64,000 nt of DNA. It comes from Gluconacetobacter liquefaciens. Its GTDB lineage: Bacteria > Pseudomonadota > Alphaproteobacteria > Acetobacterales > Acetobacteraceae. Shown here piece after piece: positions 8,679-18,621 of the stretch (its first letter is position 1; every line of letters starts with the position of its first letter). A model generated the notes under the pieces. That model saw only the letters and a list, made by a program, of their open reading frames with translations, made no database searches and was not told the DNA's origin. Where the stretch lies: positions 210,076 through 274,075 of the forward strand of contig NZ_QQAW01000006.1 of the NCBI RefSeq assembly GCF_003350405.1. The letters are read 5' to 3'. Position numbers and translations under genes: made by a program.

Positions 8679-9596
8679 ATGCGCCTGGCCTTCATGGGCA
8701 CCCCCGATTTCGCGGTGCCCGCGCTGCTCGCCCTCCACGCGGCAGGGCACGAGATCGCCGCCGTCTACAGCCAGCCGCCCCGGCCGGCCGGGCGCGGCCA
8801 GTCGGTCCGCCTGTCGCCCGTCCATCAGGCCGCCGAGACGCTTGGCCTGCCGGTGCGCACGCCCGCGCGCCTGCGGACCAACGCGGACGAACACGCCGCC
8901 TTCCGCGACCTGAACCTCGATGCCGCCGTGGTCGCCGCCTACGGCCTGATCCTGCCGGCGGCGATGCTCGATGCCCCGCGCCTGGGGTGCCTGAACATCC
9001 ATGCCAGCCTGCTGCCCCGCTGGCGCGGCGCAGCCCCCATCCAGGCCGCGATCCTGGCCGGCGACAGCGAGAGCGGCGTCACCATCATGCGCATGGACGA
9101 AGGGCTGGATACCGGCGCGATGCTGCTGTCCGACCAGGTTGCGCTGACGCCGACCACCACCGCCACCACACTGCATGACGCGCTCGCCGCCATGGGGGCA
9201 CGCCTGATCGTGACGACCCTGAGCCAGCCGGTCGGCCCCGGCCAGCCCCAGCCGGAACAGGGTGTAACCTACGCGGGCCGCCTGACGCGCGAGGACGGGC
9301 GCATCGACTGGTCGCGCGACGCCGCCGCGCTGGACCGGCAGATCCGGGCGCTGACCCCCTGGCCCGGCACCTTTACCACCCTGGACGGGCAGGTTCTGAA
9401 GATCGGCGGTGCCGCCCTTGTTTCAGCCCCCCGTTCCGCGCCACCGGGGACCATTCTCGACGACGCGCTGACCGTGGCCTGCGGTCAGGGCGCCCTCCGC
9501 ATCACGCGCATTCAACGGCCCGGTCGCGGCATGATGGATGCCGATTCGTTCCTGCGCGGCCAAGCCGTAGCGCCCGGAACGGTCCTGGGCTCGTGA
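8679..9596 (+). CDS. fmt: Methionyl-tRNA formyltransferase
   Basis: 305-residue enzyme that formylates initiator Met-tRNA using 10-formyl-tetrahydrofolate. The N-terminal Rossmann-type domain (about 1-205) contains [12 protein letters not shown], the substrate loop and the catalytic signature [15 protein letters not shown] with Asn/His. The C-terminal tRNA-binding barrel follows (from TREDGRIDW). It lies 16 bases after def, and its TGA overlaps the GTG start of truA. Confidence 0.96.
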   Translation: MRLAFMGTPDFAVPALLALHAAGHEIAAVYSQPPRPAGRGQSVRLSPVHQAAETLGLPVRTPARLRTNADEHAAFRDLNLDAAVVAAYGLILPAAMLDAPRLGCLNIHASLLPRWRGAAPIQAAILAGDSESGVTIMRMDEGLDTGAMLLSDQVALTPTTTATTLHDALAAMGARLIVTTLSQPVGPGQPQPEQGVTYAGRLTREDGRIDWSRDAAALDRQIRALTPWPGTFTTLDGQVLKIGGAALVSAPRSAPPGTILDDALTVACGQGALRITRIQRPGRGMMDADSFLRGQAVAPGTVLGS

Positions 9597-10402
9597 CCGC
9601 CGACGCGGGTACCGCGCCCGAACCGGCCGTAGAGCGCTGGGCCGTCCGGATTGAATATGACGGCCGCCCCTTCGTCGGCTGGCAGCGCCAGATCACCGGC
9701 CTGTCCGTGCAACAGGTGCTGGAAGAGGCGGCGGGCCGCCTGGCGGCGGGTCGCCCCGTCGCCAGCATCACCGCCGGCCGCACCGATGCCGGCGTGCATG
9801 CAACCGGTCAGGTCGCGCATCTGGATTTTCCCACGGGCACCGGACTGACGGGCTCCAAGGTCCGTGATGCGCTGAATTTCCATATGAAGCCCCACCCGGT
9901 CGCCATTCTTCAGGCCATGCCGGTCGATAGCGCATGGAACGCCCGGTTTTCCGCCAACCGCCGATTTTATCGCTACCGGATCGTGAACCGGCGCGGCCGG
10001 CTGGCGCTCGACGAAGGCCGCGTCTGGCTGGTCAAGCGCGCCCTCGACATCGACGCGATGAACGAGGCGGCGCGACAGCTTCTGGGCCGCCACGATTTCA
10101 CATCCTTCCGTGCCAGCGCCTGCCAGGCCAAAAGCCCGCTGCGCACGCTGGACCGGCTGGCGGTCATCCGCCACGGCGAAGAAATCACGGTCGAAGCCGA
10201 AGCCCGCTCCTTCCTGCACCATCAGGTCCGCAACATGGTGGGCACGTTGAAACTGGTGGGCGAAGGCACCTGGGCCCCCGAGCGCGTCGGCGAGGCCTTG
10301 CGCGCCTGCGACCGCCGCGCCGCCGGCCCCACGGCACCGCCGGACGGGCTGTACCTGACCGGCGTCGGCTACGATCCCGACCCCTTTAGCCTGTCTTCCT
10401 GA
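9593..10402 (+). CDS. truA: tRNA pseudouridine(38-40) synthase
   Basis: 269-residue enzyme that makes pseudouridine at positions 38-40 of the tRNA anticodon arm. The catalytic Asp lies in [21 protein letters not shown] at the N-terminus and the [10 protein letters not shown] motif ([14 protein letters not shown]) are family hallmarks. The GTG start at 9593 overlaps the fmt stop by 4 bases (GTGA), so translation is likely coupled. It is the last gene of the def-fmt-truA run and converges with the membrane-protein gene, with a short GGGGA/TCCCC hairpin in between. Confidence 0.95.
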   Translation: MTADAGTAPEPAVERWAVRIEYDGRPFVGWQRQITGLSVQQVLEEAAGRLAAGRPVASITAGRTDAGVHATGQVAHLDFPTGTGLTGSKVRDALNFHMKPHPVAILQAMPVDSAWNARFSANRRFYRYRIVNRRGRLALDEGRVWLVKRALDIDAMNEAARQLLGRHDFTSFRASACQAKSPLRTLDRLAVIRHGEEITVEAEARSFLHHQVRNMVGTLKLVGEGTWAPERVGEALRACDRRAAGPTAPPDGLYLTGVGYDPDPFSLSS

Positions 10403-10456
10403 CCGCACGGGCCCGAGCAGCCGGGGAGGATTCCCCGCCCGTCCGGGACATGCGGC

Positions 10457-11095
10457 CTATCGGCCGCCGTGCCCCGACGGCAGCGCCAGAAAATCCTGCC
10501 ATGGCGCATAATGCGGCGGCAGCACGGACGAGACCCCGCTCAACGCCATGATGGCGGCGGCAATGGCCAGAACCACCAGCAGCGCCCGCCATACCCCCAG
10601 TGCCAGCCCCGCCCGCGCGACAAACCAGGTCAGCCAGAGATTATAGGCGAATATGATCCCGTTCAGGAGCAGCGCCGAACGCGTCACGCCCACTGCGGCG
10701 GGCATAAGGCCCGCGACGACCGCGACCGCCGCGAGCATCACGAACAGGACCAGCCAGTCGCACCACAGGGCCGCCGCCATGTAGCGCGGCCACAGGGCCT
10801 CGCGCCCCCACAGACGGGCCAACTGGTGGGTCAGGACCACCGGCGTCAGAACCAGGCACAGCGAGAACACGATCTTGGCGCCGCTCAACATCGTCGGCGC
10901 CTGCGCCAGCGTCAGCACGCCGCCGACCAGCCACAGGGCGACACGGGGCGCCAGCGCCGCCAGCACGGCATCGGGGGTGTTGCCGAAACAGCTCATGCCG
11001 TCACGCCTGCCACGGCCCAGCAGCATCATGCCCCGGAAGATACCCCCGGGGGAGCCGGGCATCGGTCGGGGCGGCGCGCCGCGTCCCTGCGTCAT
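10457..11095 (-). CDS. Uncharacterised polytopic membrane protein
   Basis: 212-residue protein with about five membrane helices (stretches around VALWLVGGVLTLAQAP, IVFSLCLVLTPVVLTH, WLVLFVMLAAVAVVAGL, ALLLNGIIFAYNLWLTW and ALLVVLAIAAAIMALS). The N-terminus is basic and Gly/Pro-rich. The start ATG at 11095 overlaps the dapE stop by 4 bases, so it is translated as the last gene of the dap run. A longer upstream frame exists but would run through dapE. I do not recognise a family, and no substrate-binding motif is visible. Confidence 0.7.
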   Translation of the reverse strand: MTQGRGAPPRPMPGSPGGIFRGMMLLGRGRRDGMSCFGNTPDAVLAALAPRVALWLVGGVLTLAQAPTMLSGAKIVFSLCLVLTPVVLTHQLARLWGREALWPRYMAAALWCDWLVLFVMLAAVAVVAGLMPAAVGVTRSALLLNGIIFAYNLWLTWFVARAGLALGVWRALLVVLAIAAAIMALSGVSSVLPPHYAPWQDFLALPSGHGGR

Positions 11096-12237
11096 CCCAT
11101 CAGCCTTTCGATAAACGCCGCGTAGATATCGGTCAGCGTCCGCAGGTCGGTGACGGACACATTCTCGTTCGCCTTGTGCATGCTGGCGCCCACCAGGCCG
11201 AATTCGGCGACCGGGCAATAGCGGCTGATGAAGCGCGCATCCGACGTGCCGCCACCCGTATCCAGCCGGGGCTGATGCCCCGTCACGTCCTGCACGGCTT
11301 CGACCAGCAGGCCCAGTTGCGGCGTCGGCGGGGTCAGGAACGCTTCACCGCTGACACGGATATCGATCTCCGCCCCCGGCGCGCGCGCCCGGACGGTCTC
11401 GGTAATCCATCGTGCCAGATCCTTGCCTGTGTGCAGGTCGTTGAACCGGATGTTCAACCGGGCCGTTGCCCTGGCCGGAATGACGTTGGTGGCCGTGTTG
11501 CCCACATCGACAGTCGTGACCTGCACGCTCGAGGGCTCGAACCACTCCGACCCCTTGTCCAGCGGATGGGCCGTCAGGTCCGACAGGATCGCCATCAACC
11601 GGTGGATCGGGTTGTCGGCCCGTTGCGGGTAGGCGACGTGACCCTGAATGCCATGGACGACGATGCGCGCATTCAGGCTGCCGCGCCGCCCGATCTTGAC
11701 CACATCGCCCATATGCTCGGGGTTCGTCGGTTCTCCGACGATGCAGAAATCGGGGATCTGGCCATTGGCCGCCATCCATTCCAGCACCTTCACGGTGCCG
11801 TAGGTGGCGGGGCCTTCCTCGTCGCCGGTAATCAGCAGGCTGATCGACCCGTTCAGCGGCTTGCCGCCCCCCAGGTGCCGCGCCACCGCGCTGACGAAGG
11901 CGGCGATCCCGCCCTTCATGTCGCAGGCGCCGCGCCCGTACAGCACGTCACCCCGCACGGCGGCATCGAACGGCCCCGTGGTCCAGCCTTCGTCGCCCGG
12001 CGGCACCACGTCGGTATGGCCGGCGAAACAGAGATGCGGACCCACCATGCCCAGCCGGGCGAACAGGTTGGCCGTGCGCTCCGCCCCTTCACCGAACGGC
12101 AGGTCGATGACATCGAACCCCAGCCGGCGCAGCACGTCGCCCAGCACGCCGATCGCCCCGCCGCGATCGGGCGTGACGGATGGCGCGCGGATCAGTTCCT
12201 GCGCCAGATGCAGCGCATCGACCAGTTCCGGCTCCAT
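11092..12237 (-). CDS. dapE: Succinyl-diaminopimelate desuccinylase
   Basis: 381-residue M20-type zinc hydrolase that releases succinate from N-succinyl-LL-diaminopimelate for lysine and peptidoglycan synthesis. Metal-binding residues appear in FAGHTDVVPPGD, GRGACDMKGG and GDEEGPATYGTVK, and a late His is in SMHKANENV. I prefer ATG 12237 (MEPELVDALHL). A TTG five codons earlier would overlap the dapD stop and is possible, and neither has a strong ribosome-binding site. It is directly downstream of dapD, so two steps of the succinylase branch are adjacent. Confidence 0.95.
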   Translation of the reverse strand: MEPELVDALHLAQELIRAPSVTPDRGGAIGVLGDVLRRLGFDVIDLPFGEGAERTANLFARLGMVGPHLCFAGHTDVVPPGDEGWTTGPFDAAVRGDVLYGRGACDMKGGIAAFVSAVARHLGGGKPLNGSISLLITGDEEGPATYGTVKVLEWMAANGQIPDFCIVGEPTNPEHMGDVVKIGRRGSLNARIVVHGIQGHVAYPQRADNPIHRLMAILSDLTAHPLDKGSEWFEPSSVQVTTVDVGNTATNVIPARATARLNIRFNDLHTGKDLARWITETVRARAPGAEIDIRVSGEAFLTPPTPQLGLLVEAVQDVTGHQPRLDTGGGTSDARFISRYCPVAEFGLVGASMHKANENVSVTDLRTLTDIYAAFIERLMG

Positions 12238-12248
12238 GACGGCGCCGG

Positions 12249-13094
12249 TCAATCGCGGAGCAATTCGTTGATCGAGGTCTTGGCGCGCGTGCGCTCGTCC
12301 ACACGCTTGACGATCACGGCACAGGCCAGCGACGGCAGCGGCGCGCCATCGGGCCCTGTCGGCTGACGCGGCGGCAGCGTGCCGGGCACCACGACCGAAT
12401 AGGCCGGCACGCGGCCCACGAACACCTCGCCCGTCGCCCGATCGACGATCTTGGTCGAGGCGCCGAGAAACACACCCATCGACAGGACGCTTCCGCGCTC
12501 CACGATCACGCCCTCGGCCACTTCCGACCGTGCGCCGATGAAGCAGTCATCCTCGATGATCACGGGGGCGGCCTGCAACGGCTCCAGCACGCCGCCGATG
12601 CCCACGCCGCCGCTGATATGGCAATTGCGCCCGATCTGGGCACAGCTTCCGATCGTCACCCAGGTATCGACCATCGTGCCGCTTTCGACGCGCGCGCCGG
12701 CATTGACGAAGCTGGGCATCAGCACCACGCCGGGCGCGACATAGGCCGAACGCCGGACGATCGCGCCAGGCACGGCACGGAAGCCGGCCTCGGCAAAGCG
12801 CGCCTGGTCCCAGTCGGCGAACTTCAGCGGCACCTTGTCGTAGAACGGCGCGGGAGCGCCCGGCATCACCGCGCTGTCATTCAGCCGGAACGACAGCAGC
12901 ACCGCCTTCTTGAGCCATTCATTGACCACCCAGCCGGAATCGGAGGGGGCGGCGACGCGCAGCGTGCCGGCATCCAGCCCGGCCAGCGCCTGCTCGACCG
13001 CCTCGCGGTCGGCACCCGTCGTCGCGGAGGACAGGGTATCGCGCCGTTCCCACACCGCCTCGATATGGGTCCGAAGGGCGTGTGCGTCGTTCAT
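12249..13094 (-). CDS. dapD: Tetrahydrodipicolinate N-succinyltransferase
   Basis: 281-residue left-handed beta-helix transferase that succinylates tetrahydrodipicolinate. The N-terminal helical domain precedes the hexapeptide-repeat region (about 100-235), with [36 protein letters not shown] and [17 protein letters not shown]. The usual C-terminal tail ends with [19 protein letters not shown]. Upstream, its leader contains a 9-bp GC palindrome (13115-13133). It forms a run with dapE and the membrane protein. Confidence 0.96.
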   Translation of the reverse strand: MNDAHALRTHIEAVWERRDTLSSATTGADREAVEQALAGLDAGTLRVAAPSDSGWVVNEWLKKAVLLSFRLNDSAVMPGAPAPFYDKVPLKFADWDQARFAEAGFRAVPGAIVRRSAYVAPGVVLMPSFVNAGARVESGTMVDTWVTIGSCAQIGRNCHISGGVGIGGVLEPLQAAPVIIEDDCFIGARSEVAEGVIVERGSVLSMGVFLGASTKIVDRATGEVFVGRVPAYSVVVPGTLPPRQPTGPDGAPLPSLACAVIVKRVDERTRAKTSINELLRD

Positions 13095-13194
13095 ATTCCT
13101 GCAATCCTCTGTCCGCGCCGGCCCGGCCGGCGCCCATTTTCGCCATGTGTTTCGCTATGTGGCGGGACCATGCGAAGGATGCCCCCTCCTGTCA

Positions 13195-13212
13195 ACGCAT
13201 CTTGCGATGCGT
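13195..13212 (-). terminator. Hairpin between argB and dapD
   Basis: Perfect 7-bp stem ACGCATC/GATGCGT around a 4-base loop, 20 bases beyond the argB stop on the minus strand. There is no U-tract, so it is a weak terminator or a processing hairpin. Confidence 0.4.
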
Positions 13213-13232
13213 CGCCACAGGCCCGCCTCGCC

Positions 13233-14162
13233 TTATTCGCCGCGGATCAGCGTACCCGGACCAGCCTCGGTAAACAGCTCCAGCAGGCAGGCATGCGGTA
13301 CCCGCCCGTCCAGGATCACCGCCGCCTTGGCACCGGCACGCACCGCCTCCAGGCAGGTTTCCACCTTCGGGATCATGCCGCCGCTGATCATGCCGCTGGC
13401 GATGCCGCGCCGTGCTTCCTCGGCCGTCAGTTCCGGGATCAGTTCGCCGTTTTCGTCCAGCACGCCGGGCACGTCGGTCAGCATCAGCAGCCGCGTCGCA
13501 TGCACGGCCCCGGCAATCGCGCCGGCCGCCGTGTCGGCGTTGATATTGTAGGTTTCGCCCTTCTCGCCGATGCCCACGGGAGCCACGACCGGAATCAGCC
13601 CCGACCCCGACAGGGCATAGAGCACGCGGGGGTCGATGCGCACCGGCTCGCCCACGAAGCCCAGATCCAGCACCTGCTCGATCTGGCTGTCGGCATCGCG
13701 CACCGTGCGGCGCAGGCGGCGCGCGGCGATCAGGCCGCCATCCTTGCCCGAGATGCCCACGGCCAGCGCGCCGGCCTGGTTGATCAGCCCGGCCACCTGC
13801 TTGTTGACCTTGCCCGCCAGGACCATCTCGATCACATCGACCATCGCGGCGTCGGTCACCCGCAGGCCGTCGACGAAGGTCGAGGGAATCTGCAGCCGGT
13901 TCAGCATGGCGCTGATCTGCGGCCCGCCGCCATGGACGACCACGGGATTGACCCCGACCAGCTTCAGCAGCGCGATATCATGCCCGAAGGCGTTGGACAG
14001 GGAATCGTCCACCATGGCGTGGCCGCCATATTTGACCACGATCGTATCGCCGGCATAGCGACGCAGGAACGGCAGCGCCTGGGCCAGCACGGCGGCGCGC
14101 TCCTGGGCGTCCTTCATCGTCTGGACGATATCGCCGGTAGTCTCGCTTGTCGGTTGGCTCAT
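13233..14162 (-). CDS. argB: Acetylglutamate kinase
   Basis: 309-residue amino-acid kinase that phosphorylates N-acetylglutamate in arginine synthesis. Hallmarks are the VKYGGHAM substrate-lysine strand, the VHGGGPQI glycine loop, [12 protein letters not shown] and the SGGMIPKVE segment. An N-terminal extension of about 30 residues fits the arginine-sensitive hexameric class, although inhibition is inferred. It is 28 bases after engB on the same strand. Confidence 0.95.
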   Translation of the reverse strand: MSQPTSETTGDIVQTMKDAQERAAVLAQALPFLRRYAGDTIVVKYGGHAMVDDSLSNAFGHDIALLKLVGVNPVVVHGGGPQISAMLNRLQIPSTFVDGLRVTDAAMVDVIEMVLAGKVNKQVAGLINQAGALAVGISGKDGGLIAARRLRRTVRDADSQIEQVLDLGFVGEPVRIDPRVLYALSGSGLIPVVAPVGIGEKGETYNINADTAAGAIAGAVHATRLLMLTDVPGVLDENGELIPELTAEEARRGIASGMISGGMIPKVETCLEAVRAGAKAAVILDGRVPHACLLELFTEAGPGTLIRGE

Positions 14163-14190
14163 CGGGTCGTGCCCTGTCTTGTGCTCGTGA

Positions 14191-14877
14191 TCAGGATAAA
14201 ACCGGTTCGTCCGCCGGCGGCAGGGCCAGACTGGCCAGGCCGGCCCGCAGTTCGGGCATGCCCAGCCCGCTCTCGCTGCTGGTCAGCAATATTTCCGGAT
14301 AGGCGGCGGGATGCTGGCGCGCCAGATCGGCCACCTGGGCGCGCTTGGCTTCCAGCGGGCTGGGCTTGAGTGCGTCGCACTTGGTCAGGACGATCTCGAA
14401 CGTCACGGCGGCACGATCCAGCAGGGTCATGATCTCGCGATCCGACGCCTTGATCTCGATCCGCGAATCCAGCAGCAGGATGACGCGCTGAAGCGTCGGC
14501 CGCCCGCGCAGATACGCGAACATCATGCCCTGCCAGTCTTCCTTCACATCCTTCGCGGCCTTGGCGTAGCCATAGCCCGGCATGTCCACCAGCGTCAGCC
14601 GGTCGCCGAGGTTGAAGAAATTGAGCTGCTTGGTGCGCCCCGGCTCGGACGAGGCGCGCGCCAGCGCCTTGCGCCCGGTCAGGGCGTTGATCAGGCTGGA
14701 CTTGCCGACATTCGACCGCCCGGCGAAGGCGATCTCCGGCACCGTGATCGGCGGAAGCTGCTCCAGCTTCTGCGCCCCGAAGAAAAAGTCGCACGGCCCG
14801 GCAAACAGCAGCCGCCCCGCTTCGCGCAGGCGCTCCTGCTCCTCGGGCGAAGGCGCGGGGGTGACGAACTCCGACAT
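14191..14877 (-). CDS. engB: Ribosome biogenesis GTP-binding protein EngB/YsxC
   Basis: 228-residue small GTPase for late assembly of the large ribosomal subunit. G1 is [11 protein letters not shown]3 is DMPGYGYA, G4 is TKCD and the G5-like SSESG lies near residue 200. It starts 10 bases after the yidC stop. The yidC-engB-argB order is common in alphaproteobacteria. Confidence 0.95.
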   Translation of the reverse strand: MSEFVTPAPSPEEQERLREAGRLLFAGPCDFFFGAQKLEQLPPITVPEIAFAGRSNVGKSSLINALTGRKALARASSEPGRTKQLNFFNLGDRLTLVDMPGYGYAKAAKDVKEDWQGMMFAYLRGRPTLQRVILLLDSRIEIKASDREIMTLLDRAAVTFEIVLTKCDALKPSPLEAKRAQVADLARQHPAAYPEILLTSSESGLGMPELRAGLASLALPPADEPVLS

Positions 14878-14887
14878 CAGACCAACC

Positions 14888-16675
14888 TTATTTCCGCTTG
14901 GCCGGCTTCGGCGCGGGCGTAGGCGCCACCACGGCCGCGGTCGGCTTGGTCGCGCCCTGGATACGACGCTGGATGACCATCTGCTGCGCCATCGTCAGCA
15001 GGTTGTTCCAGCAATAATAGATGACTAGGCCAGCCGGCTGACGCGCCATGAAGAAGGTGAACAGCACCGGCATCACCTGGAACACGCGCTGCTGCGCGGG
15101 GTCCATCGGCGCCGGGTTCAGCTTCTGTTGCAGGAACATCGTCACCCCGAACAGGATCGGCCACACACCCAGTTGCAGGTAGGGCGACAGCACGTTCGGG
15201 TCCCACGGGATCAGGCCGAAGAGATTGAACAGATTGGTCAGGTCCGGTGCGGACAGATCGTGAATCCAGCCGAAGAACGGCGCATGCCGCATCTCGATGG
15301 TGATGTACAGATCCTTGTACAGGCTCCAGAACACCGGAATCTGCACCACCATCGGCAGGCAGCCGGCAGCCGGATTGACGCCTTCGGTCTTGTACAGCGC
15401 CATCATGTGCTGGTTCATCGCCATCTGGTCGCCCTTGTACCGCTCGCGGATCTCCTGCACCTTGGGCTGGAGCTTGCGCATCCGGGCCATGGAGCGGAAC
15501 TGCCGCGTCGCCAGCGGGAAGAAGAGCGCCTTGACCAGCAGCGTGAAGGCCATCAGCGCCAGGCCGAAATTGCCCAGCAGCGTGTTCAGATAGTCGAGCA
15601 CATAGAAGATCGGCCGCGTCAGGAACGCGAACCAGCCGAAATCGACGGCCTTCCAGAAATCCGGGATATGCAGGCTGGACTGATACTGCTCCAGCAGGTT
15701 GACTTCCTTGGCGCCGGCAAAGACATGGCTGGCGGTCGAGGCCGTCGCACCCGCCCCCACCACGGTCGGCGTCTGCGCGATGAAGCCGACCTGATAGACG
15801 CCCGCCCCGCCATTGGCCTGATAGCCATAGCTGCCGGTCACCGGCACGCCCTGCTGGGGCACCACGGCGGTCAGCCAGTATTTGTCGGTAATGCCGGCCC
15901 ATCCGCCCTGCCCGGCCTTGGTCCAGGACGTGTTGCCCGGCGGCGTCGCACCGGTGCGCAGGCTCTTGTAGCTGCTCTCGTCCAGCCGCCCGTCAACGAC
16001 CGAAATCGGCCCCTCATGCACCAGATACCCGCCCGTTTCCTCGGGCGTGTAGGCACGGTTGACGCGGGCGAACGGATAGAGCGACACCGGCTGGGCCGAA
16101 TGGTTCACGATCCGCTGCTCGATCGCGAACATGTAATGCGCGTCGATGCCGACGACGATCTGGAAGGTCACGCCTTCGCCGTTATCCCACGACAGCGTCA
16201 CCGGATGGTCGGCCGTCAGCTTCGGCGCGTCGGCGGTCCAGACGGTGCTGGCATCGGGCACGCGCACCTGGCCGCCGGCCAGGTTCATCCAGCCGATCTC
16301 GACGTAATTGGGCTGCGGGTCGTGCGCGGCTTCGAGGATGCGCACCAGCGGGCTGCCGGCGGCCACCGTCTCGTGATAGTCGCGCAGCACCATGTCATCC
16401 AGCCGCGCGCCCAGCAGGTCGATCGACCCGCGCACGGCCGGGGCGTCGATCTCCAACCGCGTTTCCGCCTGCGGCGACGCAACCGAAACCGGCTGCGAAC
16501 TGACGCCCGCGACGGGTGCCGCCGGACGGCGCGCGTCGGACGGCGGCGTCTGCCGGTTGGTCTGCGCAGCCTGCTGCGCGACCTCCTGATGGGTCTGCTT
16601 CGGCATGAAATATTCGAAGCCAACCAGGACCATGGCGGAAAGCAACGTCGCCACGATTAAGCGCTTGGTATCCAT
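14888..16675 (-). CDS. yidC: Membrane protein insertase YidC
   Basis: 595-residue Oxa1/YidC/Alb3 insertase. Membrane helix 1 (about 6-22) is followed by a large periplasmic P1 domain (to about 355), then the conserved core with MAFTLLVKALFFPLATRQF, the cytoplasmic hairpin MRKLQPKVQEIRERYKGD, and the helices around PVFWSLYKDLYITIEMRHAP and LVIYYCWNNLLTMAQQ. The C-terminus ends in a basic tail, KPAKRK. It is the fourth gene of rpmH-rnpA-yidD-yidC, the usual module for L34, RNase P protein and membrane insertion. Confidence 0.97.
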   Translation of the reverse strand: MDTKRLIVATLLSAMVLVGFEYFMPKQTHQEVAQQAAQTNRQTPPSDARRPAAPVAGVSSQPVSVASPQAETRLEIDAPAVRGSIDLLGARLDDMVLRDYHETVAAGSPLVRILEAAHDPQPNYVEIGWMNLAGGQVRVPDASTVWTADAPKLTADHPVTLSWDNGEGVTFQIVVGIDAHYMFAIEQRIVNHSAQPVSLYPFARVNRAYTPEETGGYLVHEGPISVVDGRLDESSYKSLRTGATPPGNTSWTKAGQGGWAGITDKYWLTAVVPQQGVPVTGSYGYQANGGAGVYQVGFIAQTPTVVGAGATASTASHVFAGAKEVNLLEQYQSSLHIPDFWKAVDFGWFAFLTRPIFYVLDYLNTLLGNFGLALMAFTLLVKALFFPLATRQFRSMARMRKLQPKVQEIRERYKGDQMAMNQHMMALYKTEGVNPAAGCLPMVVQIPVFWSLYKDLYITIEMRHAPFFGWIHDLSAPDLTNLFNLFGLIPWDPNVLSPYLQLGVWPILFGVTMFLQQKLNPAPMDPAQQRVFQVMPVLFTFFMARQPAGLVIYYCWNNLLTMAQQMVIQRRIQGATKPTAAVVAPTPAPKPAKRK

Positions 16676-16696
16676 CAGCGACCGGCCAGACTCTCG

Positions 16697-16987
16697 TTAT
16701 CTATGGGAAGAACTGCGGGGGGACGAACAGCAGGAGGCATGCGCCTGCTCTCGGGTGGGCACGGGATCGTATCCGCCGATATTCCACGGATTGCAACGCA
16801 AGATCCGCCAACCGGCCAGAAATGCGCCCCGCAAGGGGCCATAGGTGCGGATCGCGTCCTGCGCATATTCGCTGCACGAGGGCACGAAACGGCAATTCGG
16901 CCCCAGGAGCGGGCTGACGAACCGCTGATAGACGCGAATCGCCCCGACCAGTGTCCAGACCGTCGCGGCCCGGACCAGACGGATCAT
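16697..16987 (-). CDS. yidD: Membrane protein insertion efficiency factor YidD
   Basis: 96-residue small membrane-associated protein that assists YidC-dependent insertion. The family core [18 protein letters not shown], with three conserved Cys, and the [14 protein letters not shown] segment are both present. ATG 16987 overlaps the rnpA stop by 4 bases, and yidC follows 21 bases later. The last 15 residues are Ser/Cys-rich and not conserved. Confidence 0.94.
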   Translation of the reverse strand: MIRLVRAATVWTLVGAIRVYQRFVSPLLGPNCRFVPSCSEYAQDAIRTYGPLRGAFLAGWRILRCNPWNIGGYDPVPTREQAHASCCSSPRSSSHR

Positions 16988-17337
16988 TCCGCCCCCCGCA
17001 CGCCGGCCTTGCGCAGGGCCCGCCGCAGGTCTTCGACCAGGGCGGAGAACGCGCGCCCGCGCGTCCCGTCACGGCCGATCACGACCAGATCGACACCCGT
17101 CAATTGCTGCTCACGCGTCACGACGATCCGCACGGCCTCGCGCAGACGGCGGCGTGTGCGATTTCGAATGACGGCGTTGCCGACTTTCTTCGTTACGGTG
17201 AATCCGACCCGTGCCGGGTCGGCATCGTCACGGCCCAATGCCTGAAGCACCAGTCCAGGAGACGGCACCTTGCGCCCCTTGGATGCAATCCGGAGGAACT
17301 CGGCACGCTTCTTGAGACGGACGGAACGGTCGGCCAC
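16984..17337 (-). CDS. rnpA: Ribonuclease P protein component
   Basis: 117-residue basic protein that assists the RNase P RNA in tRNA 5' maturation. The RNR signature is present as [13 protein letters not shown], and [12 protein letters not shown] precedes it. The start is GTG at 17337. It follows rpmH with 78 bases between and overlaps yidD by 4 bases. Confidence 0.94.
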   Translation of the reverse strand: MADRSVRLKKRAEFLRIASKGRKVPSPGLVLQALGRDDADPARVGFTVTKKVGNAVIRNRTRRRLREAVRIVVTREQQLTGVDLVVIGRDGTRGRAFSALVEDLRRALRKAGVRGAE

Positions 17338-17415
17338 TCTTCGCAGCCCCCTCTAACGCGCTATCCGGACCCGGATCGGAAGAACCGGGCCCTGACCGCA
17401 ACCAGACCTGATGGA

Positions 17416-17550
17416 TCAGGCGGAAAGGCGCTTGCGGCCCTTGGAACGGCGATTGGCGATGACCCGACGGCCACCGACGGTTTCCATACGGGCGCGGAAG
17501 CCGTGACGGCGCTTGCGGACCAGCTTGGACGGTTGATACGTGCGCTTCAC
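17416..17550 (-). CDS. rpmH: 50S ribosomal protein L34
   Basis: 44-residue basic ribosomal protein encoded on the minus strand with a GTG start at 17548-17550. The sequence opens [19 protein letters not shown] and ends SKGRKRLSA, typical of L34. A GGGGAG ribosome-binding site lies just upstream. It is easily missed because it is short and has a non-ATG start. It heads the rpmH-rnpA-yidD-yidC run and is divergent from the small DHp-like gene. Confidence 0.96.
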   Translation of the reverse strand: MKRTYQPSKLVRKRRHGFRARMETVGGRRVIANRRSKGRKRLSA

Positions 17551-17691
17551 GACGCGACTCCCCGATTGACAAGAATAAACGCGACGCGGCTATATCCACG
17601 ACGCGCCGGAGCAGCCCGAGGGCCGCCTGACCTGAGGCGCGCCTTATACGTCCCGTTTCCCCGCGCGTCAACGTGCAAGAAAAGAGCCTCC

Positions 17692-17946
17692 ATGCAAGGC
17701 CCAGACCCGCTTCCGGACGACGATCATTCCGCCCCGCCTCCCTCGGACACCCAGGCCGAGTCGGTGGCCGCCCCGGCATCACGCGCCAAGGTGCTGCACG
17801 ATATACGCGGCCAGTTGTCGCCGGCCATGCTCGCCGCCGACCGGCTGAGCCTGCACGCCGACCCCAAGGTACGCGAACTGGCCGAGCAGATCGTCCGGTC
17901 CATAGAACAGGCCGCCCTACGCCTGAAAGACCTCCCTCGCTTCTGA
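17692..17946 (+). CDS. Small protein resembling a histidine-kinase DHp helix
   Basis: 84-residue protein not belonging to a family I can name with certainty. Residues 1-30 are acidic and Pro-rich, probably disordered. Residues 31-82 form one helical hairpin with KVLHDIRGQLSPAMLAADRL and then VRELAEQIVRSIEQAALRL. The H36-D-I-R pattern followed by a second helix resembles the H-box dimerisation and phospho-transfer (DHp) domain of sensor kinases, but no ATPase domain follows: the stop comes after the second helix. The frame stays open far upstream, but that part lies antisense to rnpA and rpmH, so I start at ATG 17692. Promoter sequences would be shared with divergent rpmH. Confidence 0.6.
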   Translation: MQGPDPLPDDDHSAPPPSDTQAESVAAPASRAKVLHDIRGQLSPAMLAADRLSLHADPKVRELAEQIVRSIEQAALRLKDLPRF

Positions 17947-18151
17947 CTACAAAGGTCGGCAGCCCTGGCGAGCTAGCGATTCCATCCAACGTGCGCGCAA
18001 CGCACCGGGACGGGGTGCCCTCGCCGCTTTAGCCGCATGGTTCGCCCCGGAAACGCGGGCTGGTGAACGAGACCGTCGCGCGGCTACACGCCCGGCGCGT
18101 GTTTCCGAACACCGAAGCGCAGCGGCCTTGATGGCCGTGAGCATCAGGGCG

Positions 18152-18192
18152 CCGGAGACACGCGCCGGATCGCCACCAGCGCGCGTCTCCGG
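18152..18192 (-). terminator. Long hairpin after the small membrane-protein gene
   Basis: Inverted repeat CCGGAGAC...GTCTCCGG extended inward by CGCGC/GCGCG, enclosing about 15 bases. It lies 15 bases past the stop of the minus-strand 62-residue gene. Similar GGAAACGCG and GTGTTTCC pieces occur nearby (18045-18110), so the whole 260-base interval seems rich in imperfect inverted repeats. There is no U-tract. Confidence 0.4.
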
Positions 18193-18206
18193 CCACAGAA
18201 TCAGGT

Positions 18207-18395
18207 TCAGAACATCGAGAAGTAGAGCACGGCCATGTCGATCAGAAACGCGCTGAGCAGACCGCAACAGATCAGCCCGACCACCATCCGGTCACGCGCA
18301 TCGATCCATGCCGGATCGTCATGATGCAGGGCGATCGCATGCCACGTGCCGTTCGCGAAAGACCGTTTCGGTCCCGCCATACCGATATGGAACAT
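18207..18395 (-). CDS. Small single-pass membrane protein
   Basis: 62-residue protein. Residues 1-35 are soluble with several His (GTWHAIALHHDD), and residues 37-60 form one membrane helix, MVVGLICCGLLSAFLIDMAV. A strong ribosome-binding site GGGGGAGG stands 5 bases before ATG 18395, which is the main reason to call this a real gene. No family is recognised. It lies between gcvP and the hairpin-rich interval. Confidence 0.55.
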   Translation of the reverse strand: MFHIGMAGPKRSFANGTWHAIALHHDDPAWIDARDRMVVGLICCGLLSAFLIDMAVLYFSMF

Positions 18396-18621
18396 CTATG
18401 CCTCCCCCGGACCGTCCCTTCTTCTTTGCCGCGCGCGGCGGCGGGTTCGTCCAGATGCATCATGACCATGTACCCTGTCGGGCCGGCTTCCAAAGGCGAT
18501 TCGGGGTCAGTCGCAATCTCTTGAAACACAATGCCCGCTCCCCGGCGCCAGGCGCACGGCAGCCGAGCCTGGCCCGGCGCCGCACGCATGACACGCCGGC
18601 GGAACGGCACCCCACATCAGG

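Noticed and set aside
18272..18610. Minus-strand frame of 112 codons containing MVMMHLDEPAAARGKEEG
   Set aside because: It overlaps the better supported 62-residue membrane gene in another frame, lacks a ribosome-binding site and ends in unselected-looking sequence; kept as a remote possibility only.
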